A stretch of DNA of 64,000 nt from Aulosira sp. FACHB-615 (GCF_014698045.1 NZ_JACJSE010000005.1:434001-498000); one strand, 5' to 3'; positions 22,606-32,964 are shown, counted from the stretch's first letter. The notes: generated by a model from the sequence alone, not told the origin. Numbers and translations: made by a program.

Positions 22606-22896
22606 GGGTGAATCTCCAGAACTGTCGTGAGAAACCAGTGCGTTAATCGCAACTGGTGTTGCTGAGTTGTGATAACTTCAACAATCGAAAGTGTCGGGCA
22701 AAGCAAGTTAAGTGTGAGGGCAGCGAAAATTCAGAAATTTTCAAATACTGTGTGGACAGTTGTTAATCTGTGATGCTTGTTTAGATTTGAGCCTCAGTAT
22801 ATAACAATAGCCAAGCCAGTTATGACATTGTAATAACTGGTTTTATACTCAGCACGTTGCCATATCACGGTTGTACCAAGACACTCAAACAAGTTG

Positions 22897-23421
22897 TTAA
22901 CCAACTAAAGAAAACATCAATTCGCCTTCAGCAGCGAGTTGTCCGTCAACTTCGGCCCGAGCTTGCATCTTCCCAAACCGACGTTGTTTGATACATAACA
23001 GTTCCACTGTCATAATCAGTTGATCTCCAGGGACAACTTGACGACGAAAGCGGGCTTTATCAATGCCAGCAAAGACAAACAGTCCACCTGCATTGTATTC
23101 TGGTAGTTGTGTTAACACAATTCCACCGACTTGTGCCATTGCTTCGACAATTAGCACACCTGGCATGAGTGGTCTACCGGGGAAATGTCCTTGAAATTGA
23201 GGTTCGTTAATAGTAACATTTTTAACGCCTACAGCCACTTTTCCTGGTACATAGTCAATAATTTTGTCTACCAGTAGAAATGGATAGCGATGGGGGAGCA
23301 ACTGCTGAATTTCTTCGGATGTGAAGGTTTTTTTCACTTCCGGTGCAGTGGGAGTTTGGGTGGTATCAGATGAGGATGCGATCGCATCGCTACTATTTAC
23401 TTCTGCAAGAATTGACGACAT
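22897..23421 (-). CDS. fabZ: 3-hydroxyacyl-[ACP] dehydratase
   Basis: A hot-dog-fold dehydratase of fatty acid synthesis. The core from residue ~35 contains LPHRYPFLLVDKI and the catalytic helix GHFPGRPLMPGVLIVEAMAQ, with the active-site His and Glu. The first ~32 residues are a low-complexity acidic extension (SSDAIASSSDTTQTPTAPEV) not needed for catalysis; an internal start is possible. It is placed between lpxC and lpxA, where it supplies or competes for hydroxyacyl-ACP used by LpxA. 57 bp separate it from lpxC. Confidence 0.96.
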   Translation of the reverse strand: MSSILAEVNSSDAIASSSDTTQTPTAPEVKKTFTSEEIQQLLPHRYPFLLVDKIIDYVPGKVAVGVKNVTINEPQFQGHFPGRPLMPGVLIVEAMAQVGGIVLTQLPEYNAGGLFVFAGIDKARFRRQVVPGDQLIMTVELLCIKQRRFGKMQARAEVDGQLAAEGELMFSLVG

Positions 23422-23478
23422 TGGCAGTTTGTGTGACTTTGACTGTGGAAATTAAAAGTGGAATGGCGTTGAAACCCC

Positions 23479-24348
23479 TCAGATTTTGTCAGTGGGATTT
23501 TGCTGTGCCGCTAAAATCCTTTCGGCGAGTTGAATATGTAAATTGTGGCTGGCTTTATACGCTAAGAAATGAGCTTGGGGGAAATTTCCCAATAAACTCA
23601 AATCTCCTACTAAGTCCAACATCTTATGACGGACTGGCTCATTTGCAAATCTTAATGGCGGATTTAACCATCCTTCAGAGCCGCAAACCAGTGCATTGTC
23701 TAAGCTGCCGCCTTTAATTAATCCAGCCTGTTGTAAGTATTCTATTTGATGTAATAAACCAAAGGTACGCGCAGGGGCAATTTCCGCCGCAAAGCTAACA
23801 GCCGCCTCACCGACATCAGCCGCTAATAACCAACTGTGCCATTGATTGCCAATTGCAGGTAAATCAAAATCAATCCCATAGCTAAAGCGGGTTTCTGCGG
23901 CTGGGATAGCACAAACAAAGGCATCATTTTGATAAATCCAGATTGGTTCTGCAAGAACCCATTGCGCTGAGTTATCGTCTACTGTTTGCGGTTGTAAGCC
24001 AACTTGAGCCACACTAGCAGCCCAAATTTGGGCTGAACCATCCAACAACGGCACTTCTGGCCCATCAATTTCAATGCGGGCATTATTCACACCCATACTT
24101 GACAAGGTTGCCAATAAATGCTCGACTGTACGGACAGATGCTGCACCTTTACCCAATTGAGTAGACAGTACAGTTTCATTGACTGCGGCAATTTGGGCGG
24201 GAATGATTGGCAAATCTGGCAAATCTACCCGCACAAAATAACGCCCGCTATTGGCTGGGGCTGGTAATATCCGCACATTGGTAGCAATACCGCTATGCAG
24301 TCCGACTCCTGTTTGGCAGATTTCCCCGGCGATGGTGTGCTGTTGCAT
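23479..24348 (-). CDS. lpxC: UDP-3-O-acyl-N-acetylglucosamine deacetylase
   Basis: A 289-residue zinc hydrolase that performs the committed step of lipid A synthesis. Visible signatures: TGVGLHSG near the start, SVRTVEHLLATLSSMGVNNARIEIDG with a zinc His, then PVRHKMLDLVGDLSLLG and KASHNLH near the end, which hold the remaining zinc and catalytic residues. The length is typical. It is followed by fabZ after 57 bp and preceded by bamA after 154 bp that contain a dispersed repeat. Confidence 0.96.
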   Translation of the reverse strand: MQQHTIAGEICQTGVGLHSGIATNVRILPAPANSGRYFVRVDLPDLPIIPAQIAAVNETVLSTQLGKGAASVRTVEHLLATLSSMGVNNARIEIDGPEVPLLDGSAQIWAASVAQVGLQPQTVDDNSAQWVLAEPIWIYQNDAFVCAIPAAETRFSYGIDFDLPAIGNQWHSWLLAADVGEAAVSFAAEIAPARTFGLLHQIEYLQQAGLIKGGSLDNALVCGSEGWLNPPLRFANEPVRHKMLDLVGDLSLLGNFPQAHFLAYKASHNLHIQLAERILAAQQNPTDKI

Positions 24349-24454
24349 CGGCGAAAATTTAATACACCTTAATAAATAGTCAAGGGTCGAGGGTCAAAGA
24401 GTCAAGAGAAAGTATGAAGTATGAAGTGTGAAAAAGCTAATTTCATACTTCATA

Positions 24455-24487
24455 CTACCCTTCGGGAAGCCGCGCAGAGCGCGTCTA
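24455..24487. repeat. Small dispersed repeat between bamA and lpxC
   Basis: A copy of the CTACCCTTCGGGAAGCCGC...GCGTCTA element found in three array tRNAs, here with the inner segment CGCAGAGCG. It lies within a run of TTCATACTTCA-type tandem repeats, so one repeat family has inserted into another. Confidence 0.8.
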
Positions 24488-24502
24488 CACACTTCATACT
24501 TT

Positions 24503-26968
24503 TTAAAATCTTTCCCCAATGCCGAAGTTGATGCGGCTATCACCATCATCGTTGATACCGTAGTCGATACGAATTGGCCCCAGAGGTGATTGGACGCGCA
24601 CACCCAAACCATAACCATAGCCAGTACCGTTTTTGTTGAGAACATCCGCCGCCCTAGTATTGGTGCCTAAGTCAGTACCAAAATCGACAAAGGCTGCACC
24701 ACTTACGATGGAAAATACAGGGAAGCGATACTCTAAAGTTGCTTGCACGTAACTACGGCTGCTGGCTAGTGTTCCTTCTTCATAACCACGCACGGAGTTA
24801 CTACCGCCTAAAGTAAAGGCTTCGTAGGGAGGTAAATCGCCGAGGATAGTACCGCCTTGAATGTTAAAGGCGAGAGTTTGTGCGCCTTTGGAAAAGTTTA
24901 AGAGCTTCACGGGGATGTATTGGCTATAGCTCCCCCGTAGTCTAGTGAGTAAAATATTACCTTCGCCTATTGGTAATGACTGGTCAACTCCGAAGCGCAG
25001 GAACGAACCACTGGTAGGCTGTAGGGCATTGTTACGGCGATCGCGCTGTGTACCTAGTTGTAATAATACCAAGTCGTCTTGGCCTGTACCAGAGAAGCTT
25101 AAGGGAATTAATTCTCCAGCTTGGCCATTGTTGTAAACTGTACCAAATCTTCTGAGATTACCATCAGCATCGCGGGTGGAAACGCGCTGATATTGCAACC
25201 CGGCTGAGGCTGTCCATTCAGAACGTTCGTAGGGATTTTTGGACAACGGACGAGTAAAGGTAACGCCACCACCTAAACGTAACACACGGGGGCGATCGCC
25301 ATCGTCATCTCCGGCTCTGAAGGTTTCCACGTTGTTCTCATCTCCTTCAAATACTAAGGAAATCGAACTGCGGCGGAAAATATTGGCTGTGTAAGAGGTG
25401 CGGTAAGGATCACCCGCAATCCAGGGGTCGGTGTAGCGTAAATCAAATAGTAATTCCCTGGTTCCTACCTGGACTTCTGCACCTAATTTTTGGTTTCTGC
25501 CGTTGAGGTTTTGCTGTTGATAGCTGACTGTACCAAATAATCCACTGGCAGAACTAATACCAGCACCAGCCGCGATCGAACCGCTACTGCGTTCGGCAAC
25601 ATTAATTACTACATCTACTTTGCTGGGGTCAGTACCAGGGTCTAAAGAAACATTCACATCTTCAAACAAACCTAGTCCAAATACCCGTTGTAGGTCTTTT
25701 TGAACTATATTTCTGTTAAATATTTGTCCTGGTTTTAATTCTACTTCCCGTGTAATAATATACTCTTGTGTCCGTCCGCGAATTGGTCTACCTTGGTCGT
25801 CTGTTTCTTGACCTTCTTTGTTGCGGAACCGGACTTTAATATTTTCCACTACGCCTTCGGCGACTTGCAGCGTCACCACCCCATTTTCGGAAACTTGGGG
25901 CGCACCAATCACATTGGCTAACACATAACCTTGGTCTTGATAGCGTTTGCTTAAGGTCTTGATTCCTTCTTGCAAGTCGCGTAGGTTGAGGATTTTACCA
26001 TACTGATCTTTAAAAACTTCATCCGCCGTACTTGCTGGCAGAACCGAAGCAACACCAGTTCCAGGATTAGCTTCGACTTGCACTTTTGTAAGTACGGGGT
26101 TGGGCTGGACAATAAAGCTGACTCGCACGCCCAAGGGTGTATCTTCTGGTACAGCTTGGACGTTAGAAAAGAAACCTGTACCAAAAATCGAATTAATATC
26201 TTCTTGTAGTTGGGTGCGGGTGGTTGTTCGCCCTGGTTGAGTCCGAATGACTTGATAAACTCGATCTTCTAATTCTGGGGGTAATTGTCCTGCTTGGGGT
26301 TTGACGACTACTTCTGATACCAATACCCTTGGTTCTGTTGATTCGGTAGCGCCATTCGGTTGGGTATTCCCTGGAGATGTGGGAAACGCAGGTTCGATGG
26401 TGGGGGGGGTGGTATTTTCTGGCTGGGGATTTTGGGGAAATGCCGGTTCGATGGTTGGGGGGGTGGTATTTTCCGGCTGAGGGTTTTGGGGAAATGCCGG
26501 TTCGATGGTAGTGGGGGGAGTAGTATTTTCCGGCTGGGGATTTTGGGGAGATGCCGGTTCGATGGTTGCTGGGGTAGTATTTTCTGGAGATGCAGGTTGT
26601 GTTGCTGGAGTGGAACTATCAGGAATGGTGTTGGGCTGTTGAGTATCAGAGTTGGGGATTGTTTCTGGCGTTTGGGCAATGGTTGGGACTATCACCTGTG
26701 ATTTTGCATCTGATGGTGTTGGCAAAATGGTCACAGATTTTGGTTGAGTATCTTTGAGTACTTTAGCCTCTGGGGAGGCGATCGCAGTTGGTAAACTTTC
26801 CCTCGCTGAACTTTGCCCTGCGTCCTTCTCTTGTGGCTGCTTTGTAGCGGGTTTTAAAATTTTCGCTGTGGGTTGTAAATCTTCAGCAGTTTGGGCATTC
26901 GCTCTAAAAGAGCCACTTAATGGCGCTGCAATTGCTACAGCTGCTACTAATATAGGAGATAAACGCAT
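24503..26968 (-). CDS. bamA: Outer-membrane assembly factor, Omp85/BamA type
   Basis: About 821 residues from the preferred ATG (26968), chosen because GAGGAA lies 7 bp upstream and a signal peptide (LSPILVAAVAIAAPLSGSFRANA) follows directly; a longer frame starts at 27001. A Pro/Gln/Thr-rich region with ~18-residue tandem repeats (NPQPENTTPPTIEPAF) precedes three POTRA-like domains (about 220-470). The C-terminal 16-strand barrel region (about 490-820) contains the VRGYEEG loop and ends in INFGIGERF with terminal Phe. It inserts beta-barrel proteins into the outer membrane. It is located between purC and lpxC. Confidence 0.93.
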   Translation of the reverse strand: MRLSPILVAAVAIAAPLSGSFRANAQTAEDLQPTAKILKPATKQPQEKDAGQSSARESLPTAIASPEAKVLKDTQPKSVTILPTPSDAKSQVIVPTIAQTPETIPNSDTQQPNTIPDSSTPATQPASPENTTPATIEPASPQNPQPENTTPPTTIEPAFPQNPQPENTTPPTIEPAFPQNPQPENTTPPTIEPAFPTSPGNTQPNGATESTEPRVLVSEVVVKPQAGQLPPELEDRVYQVIRTQPGRTTTRTQLQEDINSIFGTGFFSNVQAVPEDTPLGVRVSFIVQPNPVLTKVQVEANPGTGVASVLPASTADEVFKDQYGKILNLRDLQEGIKTLSKRYQDQGYVLANVIGAPQVSENGVVTLQVAEGVVENIKVRFRNKEGQETDDQGRPIRGRTQEYIITREVELKPGQIFNRNIVQKDLQRVFGLGLFEDVNVSLDPGTDPSKVDVVINVAERSSGSIAAGAGISSASGLFGTVSYQQQNLNGRNQKLGAEVQVGTRELLFDLRYTDPWIAGDPYRTSYTANIFRRSSISLVFEGDENNVETFRAGDDDGDRPRVLRLGGGVTFTRPLSKNPYERSEWTASAGLQYQRVSTRDADGNLRRFGTVYNNGQAGELIPLSFSGTGQDDLVLLQLGTQRDRRNNALQPTSGSFLRFGVDQSLPIGEGNILLTRLRGSYSQYIPVKLLNFSKGAQTLAFNIQGGTILGDLPPYEAFTLGGSNSVRGYEEGTLASSRSYVQATLEYRFPVFSIVSGAAFVDFGTDLGTNTRAADVLNKNGTGYGYGLGVRVQSPLGPIRIDYGINDDGDSRINFGIGERF
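26391..26570 (-). repeat. In-frame tandem repeat in the bamA proline-rich region
   Basis: Four starts of a GGTTCGATGGT-containing unit at about 26391, 26445, 26499 and 26556 give periods of 54, 54 and 57 bp, all multiples of three. It encodes repeats of the type PENTTPPTIEPAFPQNPQ. Confidence 0.85.
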
Positions 26969-27077
26969 TATATATTCCTCTTCACTTCCGCACACAATCA
27001 CACACTAGTTATTAGTCATTAGTCGTTGGTCATTTGTCCTTTGTCAAGACCAATGACCAATGACAAGGTACATCAGT

Positions 27078-27815
27078 TTAATTTTTACTGTCTACTGTTT
27101 GCAGCACTCGCTGTAAAACCTCTTGGTACGCATCTTCTACATTGCCTAAATCTCGGCGGAAGCGGTCTTTATCCAGGACGCGACGGTTGGGGTCAGTTTC
27201 TGTAGTGTCCCACAAACGACAGGTGTCTGGACTAATCTCATCTGCCAGGAGTATTTGCTGTTGTGAATCTAAGCCGAATTCTAGTTTGAAGTCTACTAAG
27301 GTAATGCCACATTGCTGCCAAAAGCTCCGCAGAAACTCGTTGATTTGCAATGCTAGATTCTTAATTAGGTCTACTTGTTCCTCTGTAGCTAATTCCATTA
27401 AGAGTAGGCGATCGCGTGTCAACAACGGGTCTCCTAATTGATCATTCTTGTAATAAAACTCTACCAAGGGCTGTTGCAAAACTGTACCCACTGGTAAACC
27501 TGTTTGTTGACTCAGGCTACCCGCCGCAATATTTCTCACGACTACTTCTAAGGGTAAAATTTTCACCGCTTTCACCCGCATTTGATTAGGGGACGGGCTG
27601 TCAATAAAGTGGGTTTTAACCCCTTGGGCTTCCAACTGTTTAAATAACTCGCTAGAAATACTACAGTTAATTTTTCCTTTGCCAATGATACTGCCACGCT
27701 TTTGGGCGTTAAACGCAGTTGCATCATCTTTAAAATCAGCCAGCAAGATTTCTGGATTATCTGTTGTATAGAGTATTTTTGCTTTGCCTTCGTAGACTTT
27801 AGAATGAACAGACAT
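27078..27815 (-). CDS. purC: SAICAR synthase
   Basis: A 245-residue phosphoribosylaminoimidazole-succinocarboxamide synthase of purine synthesis. It joins CAIR and aspartate with ATP. Signatures: YEGKAKILYTTDNP, KDDATAFNAQKRGSIIGKGKINC, HFIDSP, VEVVVRNIAAGSL-like (LEVVVRNIAAGSLSQQ) and ADEISPDTCRLWD. The length is typical. It lies 109 bp upstream of the bamA start on the same strand, the start of the envelope gene series. Its role there is probably positional only. Confidence 0.97.
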   Translation of the reverse strand: MSVHSKVYEGKAKILYTTDNPEILLADFKDDATAFNAQKRGSIIGKGKINCSISSELFKQLEAQGVKTHFIDSPSPNQMRVKAVKILPLEVVVRNIAAGSLSQQTGLPVGTVLQQPLVEFYYKNDQLGDPLLTRDRLLLMELATEEQVDLIKNLALQINEFLRSFWQQCGITLVDFKLEFGLDSQQQILLADEISPDTCRLWDTTETDPNRRVLDKDRFRRDLGNVEDAYQEVLQRVLQTVDSKN

Positions 27816-28649
27816 GGTAGGAGGTCAACTTTTCAGCAATGGGAGACTTGTGTCCTTTCGGGCTTCACCATTTTATCTTTAGTTAACAAAGATTCGCTAA
27901 TTAATCGCCAGTGCATAATCAAAAAATGCTAAGAATTCAGGAGTCAGAAGCCTGAATTCTGCATAAGAATAGGCTCTCTACTAGCTGTGAGAACTAAATT
28001 CTGTATTTTATTGACTGACACTCTGCTGTAAATTCATCAATTTTGAAATGAGATTTCAGGGTTTTCAACAGTAGTCTGATATCAAATTTGCTGAGTATTA
28101 CCCGTAAATCTTGTGACTGTAATACACCCGTATAAAATTGGTTTATACCTTTGATGGAGTAGGACAAAAGCTGCCCTTAGAGAATTAAATTTTACTGGTC
28201 AGCACCAGTAAGTTATAGTAAAGATTAATTACCTGATGCTGAAACTCAGATATATAATATATAACCTCTAGTAGAGGTAAATTTCCCAGGAAACTATTAC
28301 ACTCTGACTGTAGATTTTTTTACTCAAAAACTGATTTTTTTATAGAAAATAAAGTATAAATCATGACTAAGTAAATAGCTATTGAAAATTTTGATTGGTG
28401 TTTAATACCAGAGAATGTCAATTAGTAATTGGCAGAAGGATACACTATTAGGAATTACTGCACAACGATCAATACTAATCAAGCTTTTTTGCTTTTAGCA
28501 GCAAAATATAGAAATCCTACTCGATTTCTCAAATACCTGTTGAGGTAGAAACAAGAGAGTCGATTTGTTGGTAATTCATAAAATACTTGCTAGAAGTGCA
28601 TAAATCATGGCTTGAGTTCAGATATTAAAACAATAATGGAGTTTAATAA
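27816..28649. other. AT-rich intergenic region
   Basis: About 830 bp between divergent genes. I see no confident RNA gene, terminator or ORF. A GGTCAGCACCAGTAAGTTAT stretch near 28197 and scattered short palindromes are unexplained. Confidence 0.5.
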
Positions 28650-28925
28650 GTGGAGCAGAAGATGGTGGACAAAGATGATTTTATTTATCCCAAAGGTCGA
28701 TATTATGGGCAAGTTAAACCCGAAAACTTAGTATTTAATGCGAATCTTCAGGAATTTGCGAATAAAGTTAGTTATGTTTGTAGCTTAGAAACGGGTGGAA
28801 AAATCCCGCCAGAAGATGCTTACGAACAAATCAAAGCTTTGTGGAAACAGCTAAAACAAAGTAAAAAACAGCTAAAAATTGGCGAAAATCCTTTTAGAAA
28901 TGAAGGCGGAGAAGCTGAAGAATAA
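28650..28925 (+). CDS. Conserved-looking small cyanobacterial protein
   Basis: A 91-residue soluble, charged protein (start GTG at 28650 or ATG at 28662). It contains DFIYPKGRYYGQ near the N-terminus, ANLQEFANKVSYVCSLETGGKIPPEDAYEQIKALWKQLKQSKK in the middle and an acidic tail. I recall this small family as widespread in cyanobacteria without assigned function. The single Cys and the mostly helical middle suggest a small helical protein. It is monocistronic; the adenylate cyclase gene beyond it is convergent. Confidence 0.7.
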   Translation: MEQKMVDKDDFIYPKGRYYGQVKPENLVFNANLQEFANKVSYVCSLETGGKIPPEDAYEQIKALWKQLKQSKKQLKIGENPFRNEGGEAEE

Positions 28926-29103
28926 GATAAAAATTGTGCAGGTAGGGAGTAGGGAGTAGTAAAAAGCCTTTTCTAAGTTCAATGATTTTTTTCAAAATCA
29001 AATATTAGTCATTACTTTATCTTGTCGTGACTGCTTGCCAGCATCTCACTGATTCAGGAATATCAAAAAGCTTTTGTAATCAGAAATTAAAAAATTTGGG
29101 TAT

Positions 29104-31710
29104 TTATTTGCTGACAATTGTCCAAACACCATCCCAGGAATCTGGCGGTGGTGTTTGGTGATAATTTTGGGCGCGTTCTAGATGAATTTCTACGGCTTGA
29201 TCCTTGGGGCGGAGGTGTTTTGCGGCGGTAAAACTAGCGATCGCCCCGGCAAAATCCTTTGCTAAATAAGCAGCCCGGCCGTTATGATAGTGAAACAAAA
29301 ACTCTTGGGTATCAGCATCTAAAGGCGTATTGCGATCGCTAATTAACTCATAAATATTCACAGCTTGGTTTTTACCCTTAACGCGAATTTTATCTAACTC
29401 CCGCACCCAAATGCGATCGCTGCAAAGTTGGTAGGTAAATTCGCTCAAAATAATATCACAGCCATATTCTTTCGTGACCGCTTCTAGACGGGCGCTTAAG
29501 TTTACACTATCGCCAATCACGGTGTAATCCATACGTTTGTGAGAGCCAATATTACCAGAAACAACTTCCCCAGAACTAATCCCTATCCCGATACGAATTT
29601 GTGGTTGTTCCTGAATAATTCGCCGTTGGTTAAATTCTTGCAGACGTTGGCGCATATCTAAGGCTGATTGTACCGCCTGCCAAGCATGGTTTTCTGTAAT
29701 TGGTAAAGGCGCACCAAACACAGCCATTAAAGCATCGCCAATAAATTTATCTAAAGTGCCTTCATAATTAAAAACCGCTTCCACCATTGTTTCAAAATAT
29801 TGGTTCAACAGCGATACAACTTCTGCTGCGCCCAAATTTTCCGTCAAAGTGGTGTAGCCACGAATATCAGAAAATAAGACAGTCACATCCTTACGTTCAC
29901 CCACCATCAAAGCATCTTCACCCAAAGCCATGACTTGTTCTGCAACATGGGGAGTCAGGTAACGATACATTGTGGTTTTCAGGCGTTTTTCTTGGCTAAT
30001 GTCTTCTAGAACTACTAAACCGCCTCTCACTCCCCCTTCTGGGTTGGTGAGGGGATTTACAGTCAAATTAATACTGCGTTCTAACTGTTCTACTTGATTA
30101 GCGGGGATTAATTGGGATGGAGGAGTTAACAGTAAATTCCAAGGAATGAAAAGGTCAGGGTTATTGCGATCGCGGACTGTTAAAATCAACTGATGAGTTG
30201 TGCCAGTTTGCAAAGCTGAGTCTTGATTGTCACTATTCACTCGCCCGTCTAAAGTCAATGCTTGATATAGCCCCACCATCAAACTTTGTTCTGGAACATA
30301 ATGTCTAGCGCCCGATGTCAAACTGTCTTCTAAGCGCATTTGCAAATTTTCAATGGGTACTACTTCCCACACAAAGCGCCCGATTAAATTTTGCTCCCAC
30401 AATAATTTATTGCTTTTGTTATTAGTATCAGCCAAAGGACAACCCAATAACTCTAAAGCCGCATCATTAATTGTCACAATTCGACCAATCATATCAGTCG
30501 AAATTACAGCATCAGATAGACTTTGCAAAATGTCTTTTTGATACTGTTTCTCTAACAGGACATTTTCAAACAGCCGCGCATTTTCTAATGCTATGCCTGC
30601 TTGAATATTAAAAGCTCGCATAAACTCTTCATCAGAGGCGCTAAAACTGCCTTTTTGCTTATTAATTAGCTGAGTTACCCCAATTAATTCATTAGCAGAA
30701 TTAAACACTGGTAAACATAAAATATTCCGCGTTACATAGCCAGTTTTTCTATCTGTACTGGGGTCAAAACGTGGGTCTTTATAAGCATCAGGAATATTTA
30801 ATGCGTCTCCTGTTGATGCTACATAACCAGCAATTCCCCGATTTGCCGGCATCCGAATTTCAAGAAAGTCTGTGGGCGATGCTGCGGCTGCAACTTTTGT
30901 CCAAAGTTCACCCATTTCTTTGCGATACAAAAACAGCGTACTCCGGTCTGCTTGCATCAAAATTCGGGCTTGTTCCATGACTATTTGCAAAGTTGCTTCT
31001 AAGTCTAAACTCTGCCCTAATGTTTGAGTCGCCCTTAATAATGCTGTTGCGCCTCGTTGATTGCGGGCTGCTACATAAAAGGATTGACAAGTTTCTAAAA
31101 TAATCCCAATAGAAGCAGCAAAATCTCGGAATGATTCTTCATCTTCATGATTAAAAGGCACATTACCTTCTTTATTTGCCAGTTGCACAACAGCAACAGT
31201 TTGACTCTTACTACTAACAACAGGCATACATAAAATATTGCGAATTTTATAGCCCATTTGTTTTTCTAAATCTGGACTAAATAAAGGATGTGTTGCAGTT
31301 TCCGCAATGTTTAAATATTGGGCTGTACTCGCTACATGCCCAGGAATGCCAACATTAATTGGCGTTCTAATTTCTAAAAATTTTTGACTATTATCTTGGG
31401 GAACTTTTGACCAGAGTTGACCTTTATCATAGTCAACTAAAAAAATTGCTGTGTGTTCAGCTTGGAGAATTTGACCAATTTTCAAGGTAATGGCTTCTAG
31501 TACCTTTTCCAACATTGTTTCTAGAGCTTCATTATTAATTAATTCAATGGCTCTGAGAAATTGTTGGAACTCAGCCGTTATAAAATCAAGTAGACAGACA
31601 AATTCGTTAACAGAAAGGTCTTTGACACGACGTAGTAAGGCGTGGGTGCGATTAACTTGTGTGAGTTCAGTTAATGTAGCCAAGACGCTACCAGGGTTGG
31701 GAAGAGTCAT
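29104..31710 (-). CDS. cyaB: GAF-GAF-PAS adenylate cyclase (CyaB type)
   Basis: A class III adenylate cyclase of 868 residues. Two GAF domains (about 55-215 and 230-385) each end with the NK-F-DE pattern of cyclic-nucleotide-binding GAFs (NKEGNVPFNHEDE; NKQKGSFSASDE). A PAS domain (about 395-575) follows, then the cyclase homology domain (about 610-790) with FSDIRGYT (metal Asp), LDKFIGDALMAVFG (adenine-selecting Lys) and DYTVIGDSVNLSARLE. A short TPR-like tail (AAYLAKDFAGAIASFTAAKHLRPKD) closes the protein. The layout matches Anabaena CyaB1/CyaB2, in which cAMP binding to the GAF tandem activates the cyclase. Which paralogue this is cannot be decided here. Confidence 0.93.
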   Translation of the reverse strand: MTLPNPGSVLATLTELTQVNRTHALLRRVKDLSVNEFVCLLDFITAEFQQFLRAIELINNEALETMLEKVLEAITLKIGQILQAEHTAIFLVDYDKGQLWSKVPQDNSQKFLEIRTPINVGIPGHVASTAQYLNIAETATHPLFSPDLEKQMGYKIRNILCMPVVSSKSQTVAVVQLANKEGNVPFNHEDEESFRDFAASIGIILETCQSFYVAARNQRGATALLRATQTLGQSLDLEATLQIVMEQARILMQADRSTLFLYRKEMGELWTKVAAAASPTDFLEIRMPANRGIAGYVASTGDALNIPDAYKDPRFDPSTDRKTGYVTRNILCLPVFNSANELIGVTQLINKQKGSFSASDEEFMRAFNIQAGIALENARLFENVLLEKQYQKDILQSLSDAVISTDMIGRIVTINDAALELLGCPLADTNNKSNKLLWEQNLIGRFVWEVVPIENLQMRLEDSLTSGARHYVPEQSLMVGLYQALTLDGRVNSDNQDSALQTGTTHQLILTVRDRNNPDLFIPWNLLLTPPSQLIPANQVEQLERSINLTVNPLTNPEGGVRGGLVVLEDISQEKRLKTTMYRYLTPHVAEQVMALGEDALMVGERKDVTVLFSDIRGYTTLTENLGAAEVVSLLNQYFETMVEAVFNYEGTLDKFIGDALMAVFGAPLPITENHAWQAVQSALDMRQRLQEFNQRRIIQEQPQIRIGIGISSGEVVSGNIGSHKRMDYTVIGDSVNLSARLEAVTKEYGCDIILSEFTYQLCSDRIWVRELDKIRVKGKNQAVNIYELISDRNTPLDADTQEFLFHYHNGRAAYLAKDFAGAIASFTAAKHLRPKDQAVEIHLERAQNYHQTPPPDSWDGVWTIVSK

Positions 31711-31827
31711 GGAATTTTAGATTTTAGATTTTAGATTTTAGATTTAAAGCTGAGATTGTGCTTTTATCTATCGTTAATCGTTCCGAAAATCGTGGAGCAG
31801 AAATGCCCCACAATTCCTATCCTGCAT

Positions 31828-32964
31828 TTAAACTGCTGCTGTTGGCTGTTTTACTGAGACTATTTTGTGATAGTAATCTTGCAGCTGGCGTGTGGCCGCT
31901 GCCCATCCCCATTTTTCTGCTTCTTTACGAGCATTTTGACGAATGATATCTCGTTCTTGCTGATTTTCCAAGAGGCGAATTGTAGCAGAAATCGCATCTT
32001 GAATGTCTGCTTTGGGGTTAAAAAGATATCCATTCACACCATCTGTAACAATATCAGGGATGCCACCAGAACGGGCAGCAACTACTGGACAACCAGCGGC
32101 CATTGCTTCTAATAAGACTAACCCCAGAGTTTCTGTGCGGGAAGGGAAAATAAAAGCATCAGCACTCGCAAAAGCAGAACCTAACTCACGTCCCATGAGA
32201 TAGCCAACAAAATGGGTGTTGCTTCCAGCAAAGTGTTTTTCTAAGGCTTGGCGATGGGGGCCATCTCCCACTAAAGCCAATCGCGCTTGGGGAATTGCTT
32301 CTAAAATTGGTTTAATGCGTTCAATTTCTTTTTCGGCAGATAAGCGACCAACATACAATAATAAGGGACTTTCGGGATGGTTTTGGGAAAGATGCGATCG
32401 CATCTCTAAACTGGCTAAATTAGGATGAAATAATTCTGTATCTACGCCCCTCTGCCACAAGTCTACTCTTTCAATGCCATGTGATGACAATTCCTCCATC
32501 ATGGCTGTCGAGGTACAAAGATTTAACAATGCTTGATTATGAGCGCCTTTGAGCAATTCCCACAACAAGCCTTCTAACATTCCTAAGCCGTAATGCTGGA
32601 GATATTGCGGTAAATGGGTATGGTAAGAAGCTACTAAGGGAATTTTCAAAACTTTGCTATAAAAAATGCCTGATAATCCTAAAACAGCAGGGTTTACAAC
32701 ATGAATAATATCAGGCTGGAATTCTTCTAAAGCATAACCAATGGCTGGGCGGGGTAGTGCCATTTTTAACTCTGGATACAGAGGCAAAGGAAAGCCACTA
32801 ATGCCGTAAACTTTCGCTCCTTTATGTTCCGTGATTCCACCCTCTGGGGCAATCACTAAAACTTGATTTCCATCACGCTGTAGATGGTCAACTGTATGGC
32901 GTAGACGTGTAACTATGCCATCTACTTTCGGCAAAAAGGTTTCGGTGAATAGGGCTATTCTCAT
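31828..32964 (-). CDS. sqdX: Sulfoquinovosyltransferase (SQDG synthase)
   Basis: A 378-residue GT4-family glycosyltransferase that moves sulfoquinovose from UDP-sulfoquinovose to diacylglycerol, the last step of sulfolipid synthesis for thylakoids. The N-terminus is FTETFLPKVDGIVTRLRHTV. The C-terminal Rossmann domain has YVGRLSAEKEIERI, LVGDGP and the E-x7-E nucleotide-sugar motif in PSRTETLGLVLLEAMAAGCPVVA. The assignment is strengthened by sqdB 5.5 kb upstream on the same strand. An NRPS gene lies between them, with 274 bp from its stop to this start. Confidence 0.92.
   Translation of the reverse strand: MRIALFTETFLPKVDGIVTRLRHTVDHLQRDGNQVLVIAPEGGITEHKGAKVYGISGFPLPLYPELKMALPRPAIGYALEEFQPDIIHVVNPAVLGLSGIFYSKVLKIPLVASYHTHLPQYLQHYGLGMLEGLLWELLKGAHNQALLNLCTSTAMMEELSSHGIERVDLWQRGVDTELFHPNLASLEMRSHLSQNHPESPLLLYVGRLSAEKEIERIKPILEAIPQARLALVGDGPHRQALEKHFAGSNTHFVGYLMGRELGSAFASADAFIFPSRTETLGLVLLEAMAAGCPVVAARSGGIPDIVTDGVNGYLFNPKADIQDAISATIRLLENQQERDIIRQNARKEAEKWGWAAATRQLQDYYHKIVSVKQPTAAV

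Noticed and set aside
26308..26701. Long overlapping frames on both strands over the bamA proline-rich region
   Set aside because: They are shadow frames caused by the low-complexity repeats; the signal peptide, POTRA and barrel frame is clearly the real one.
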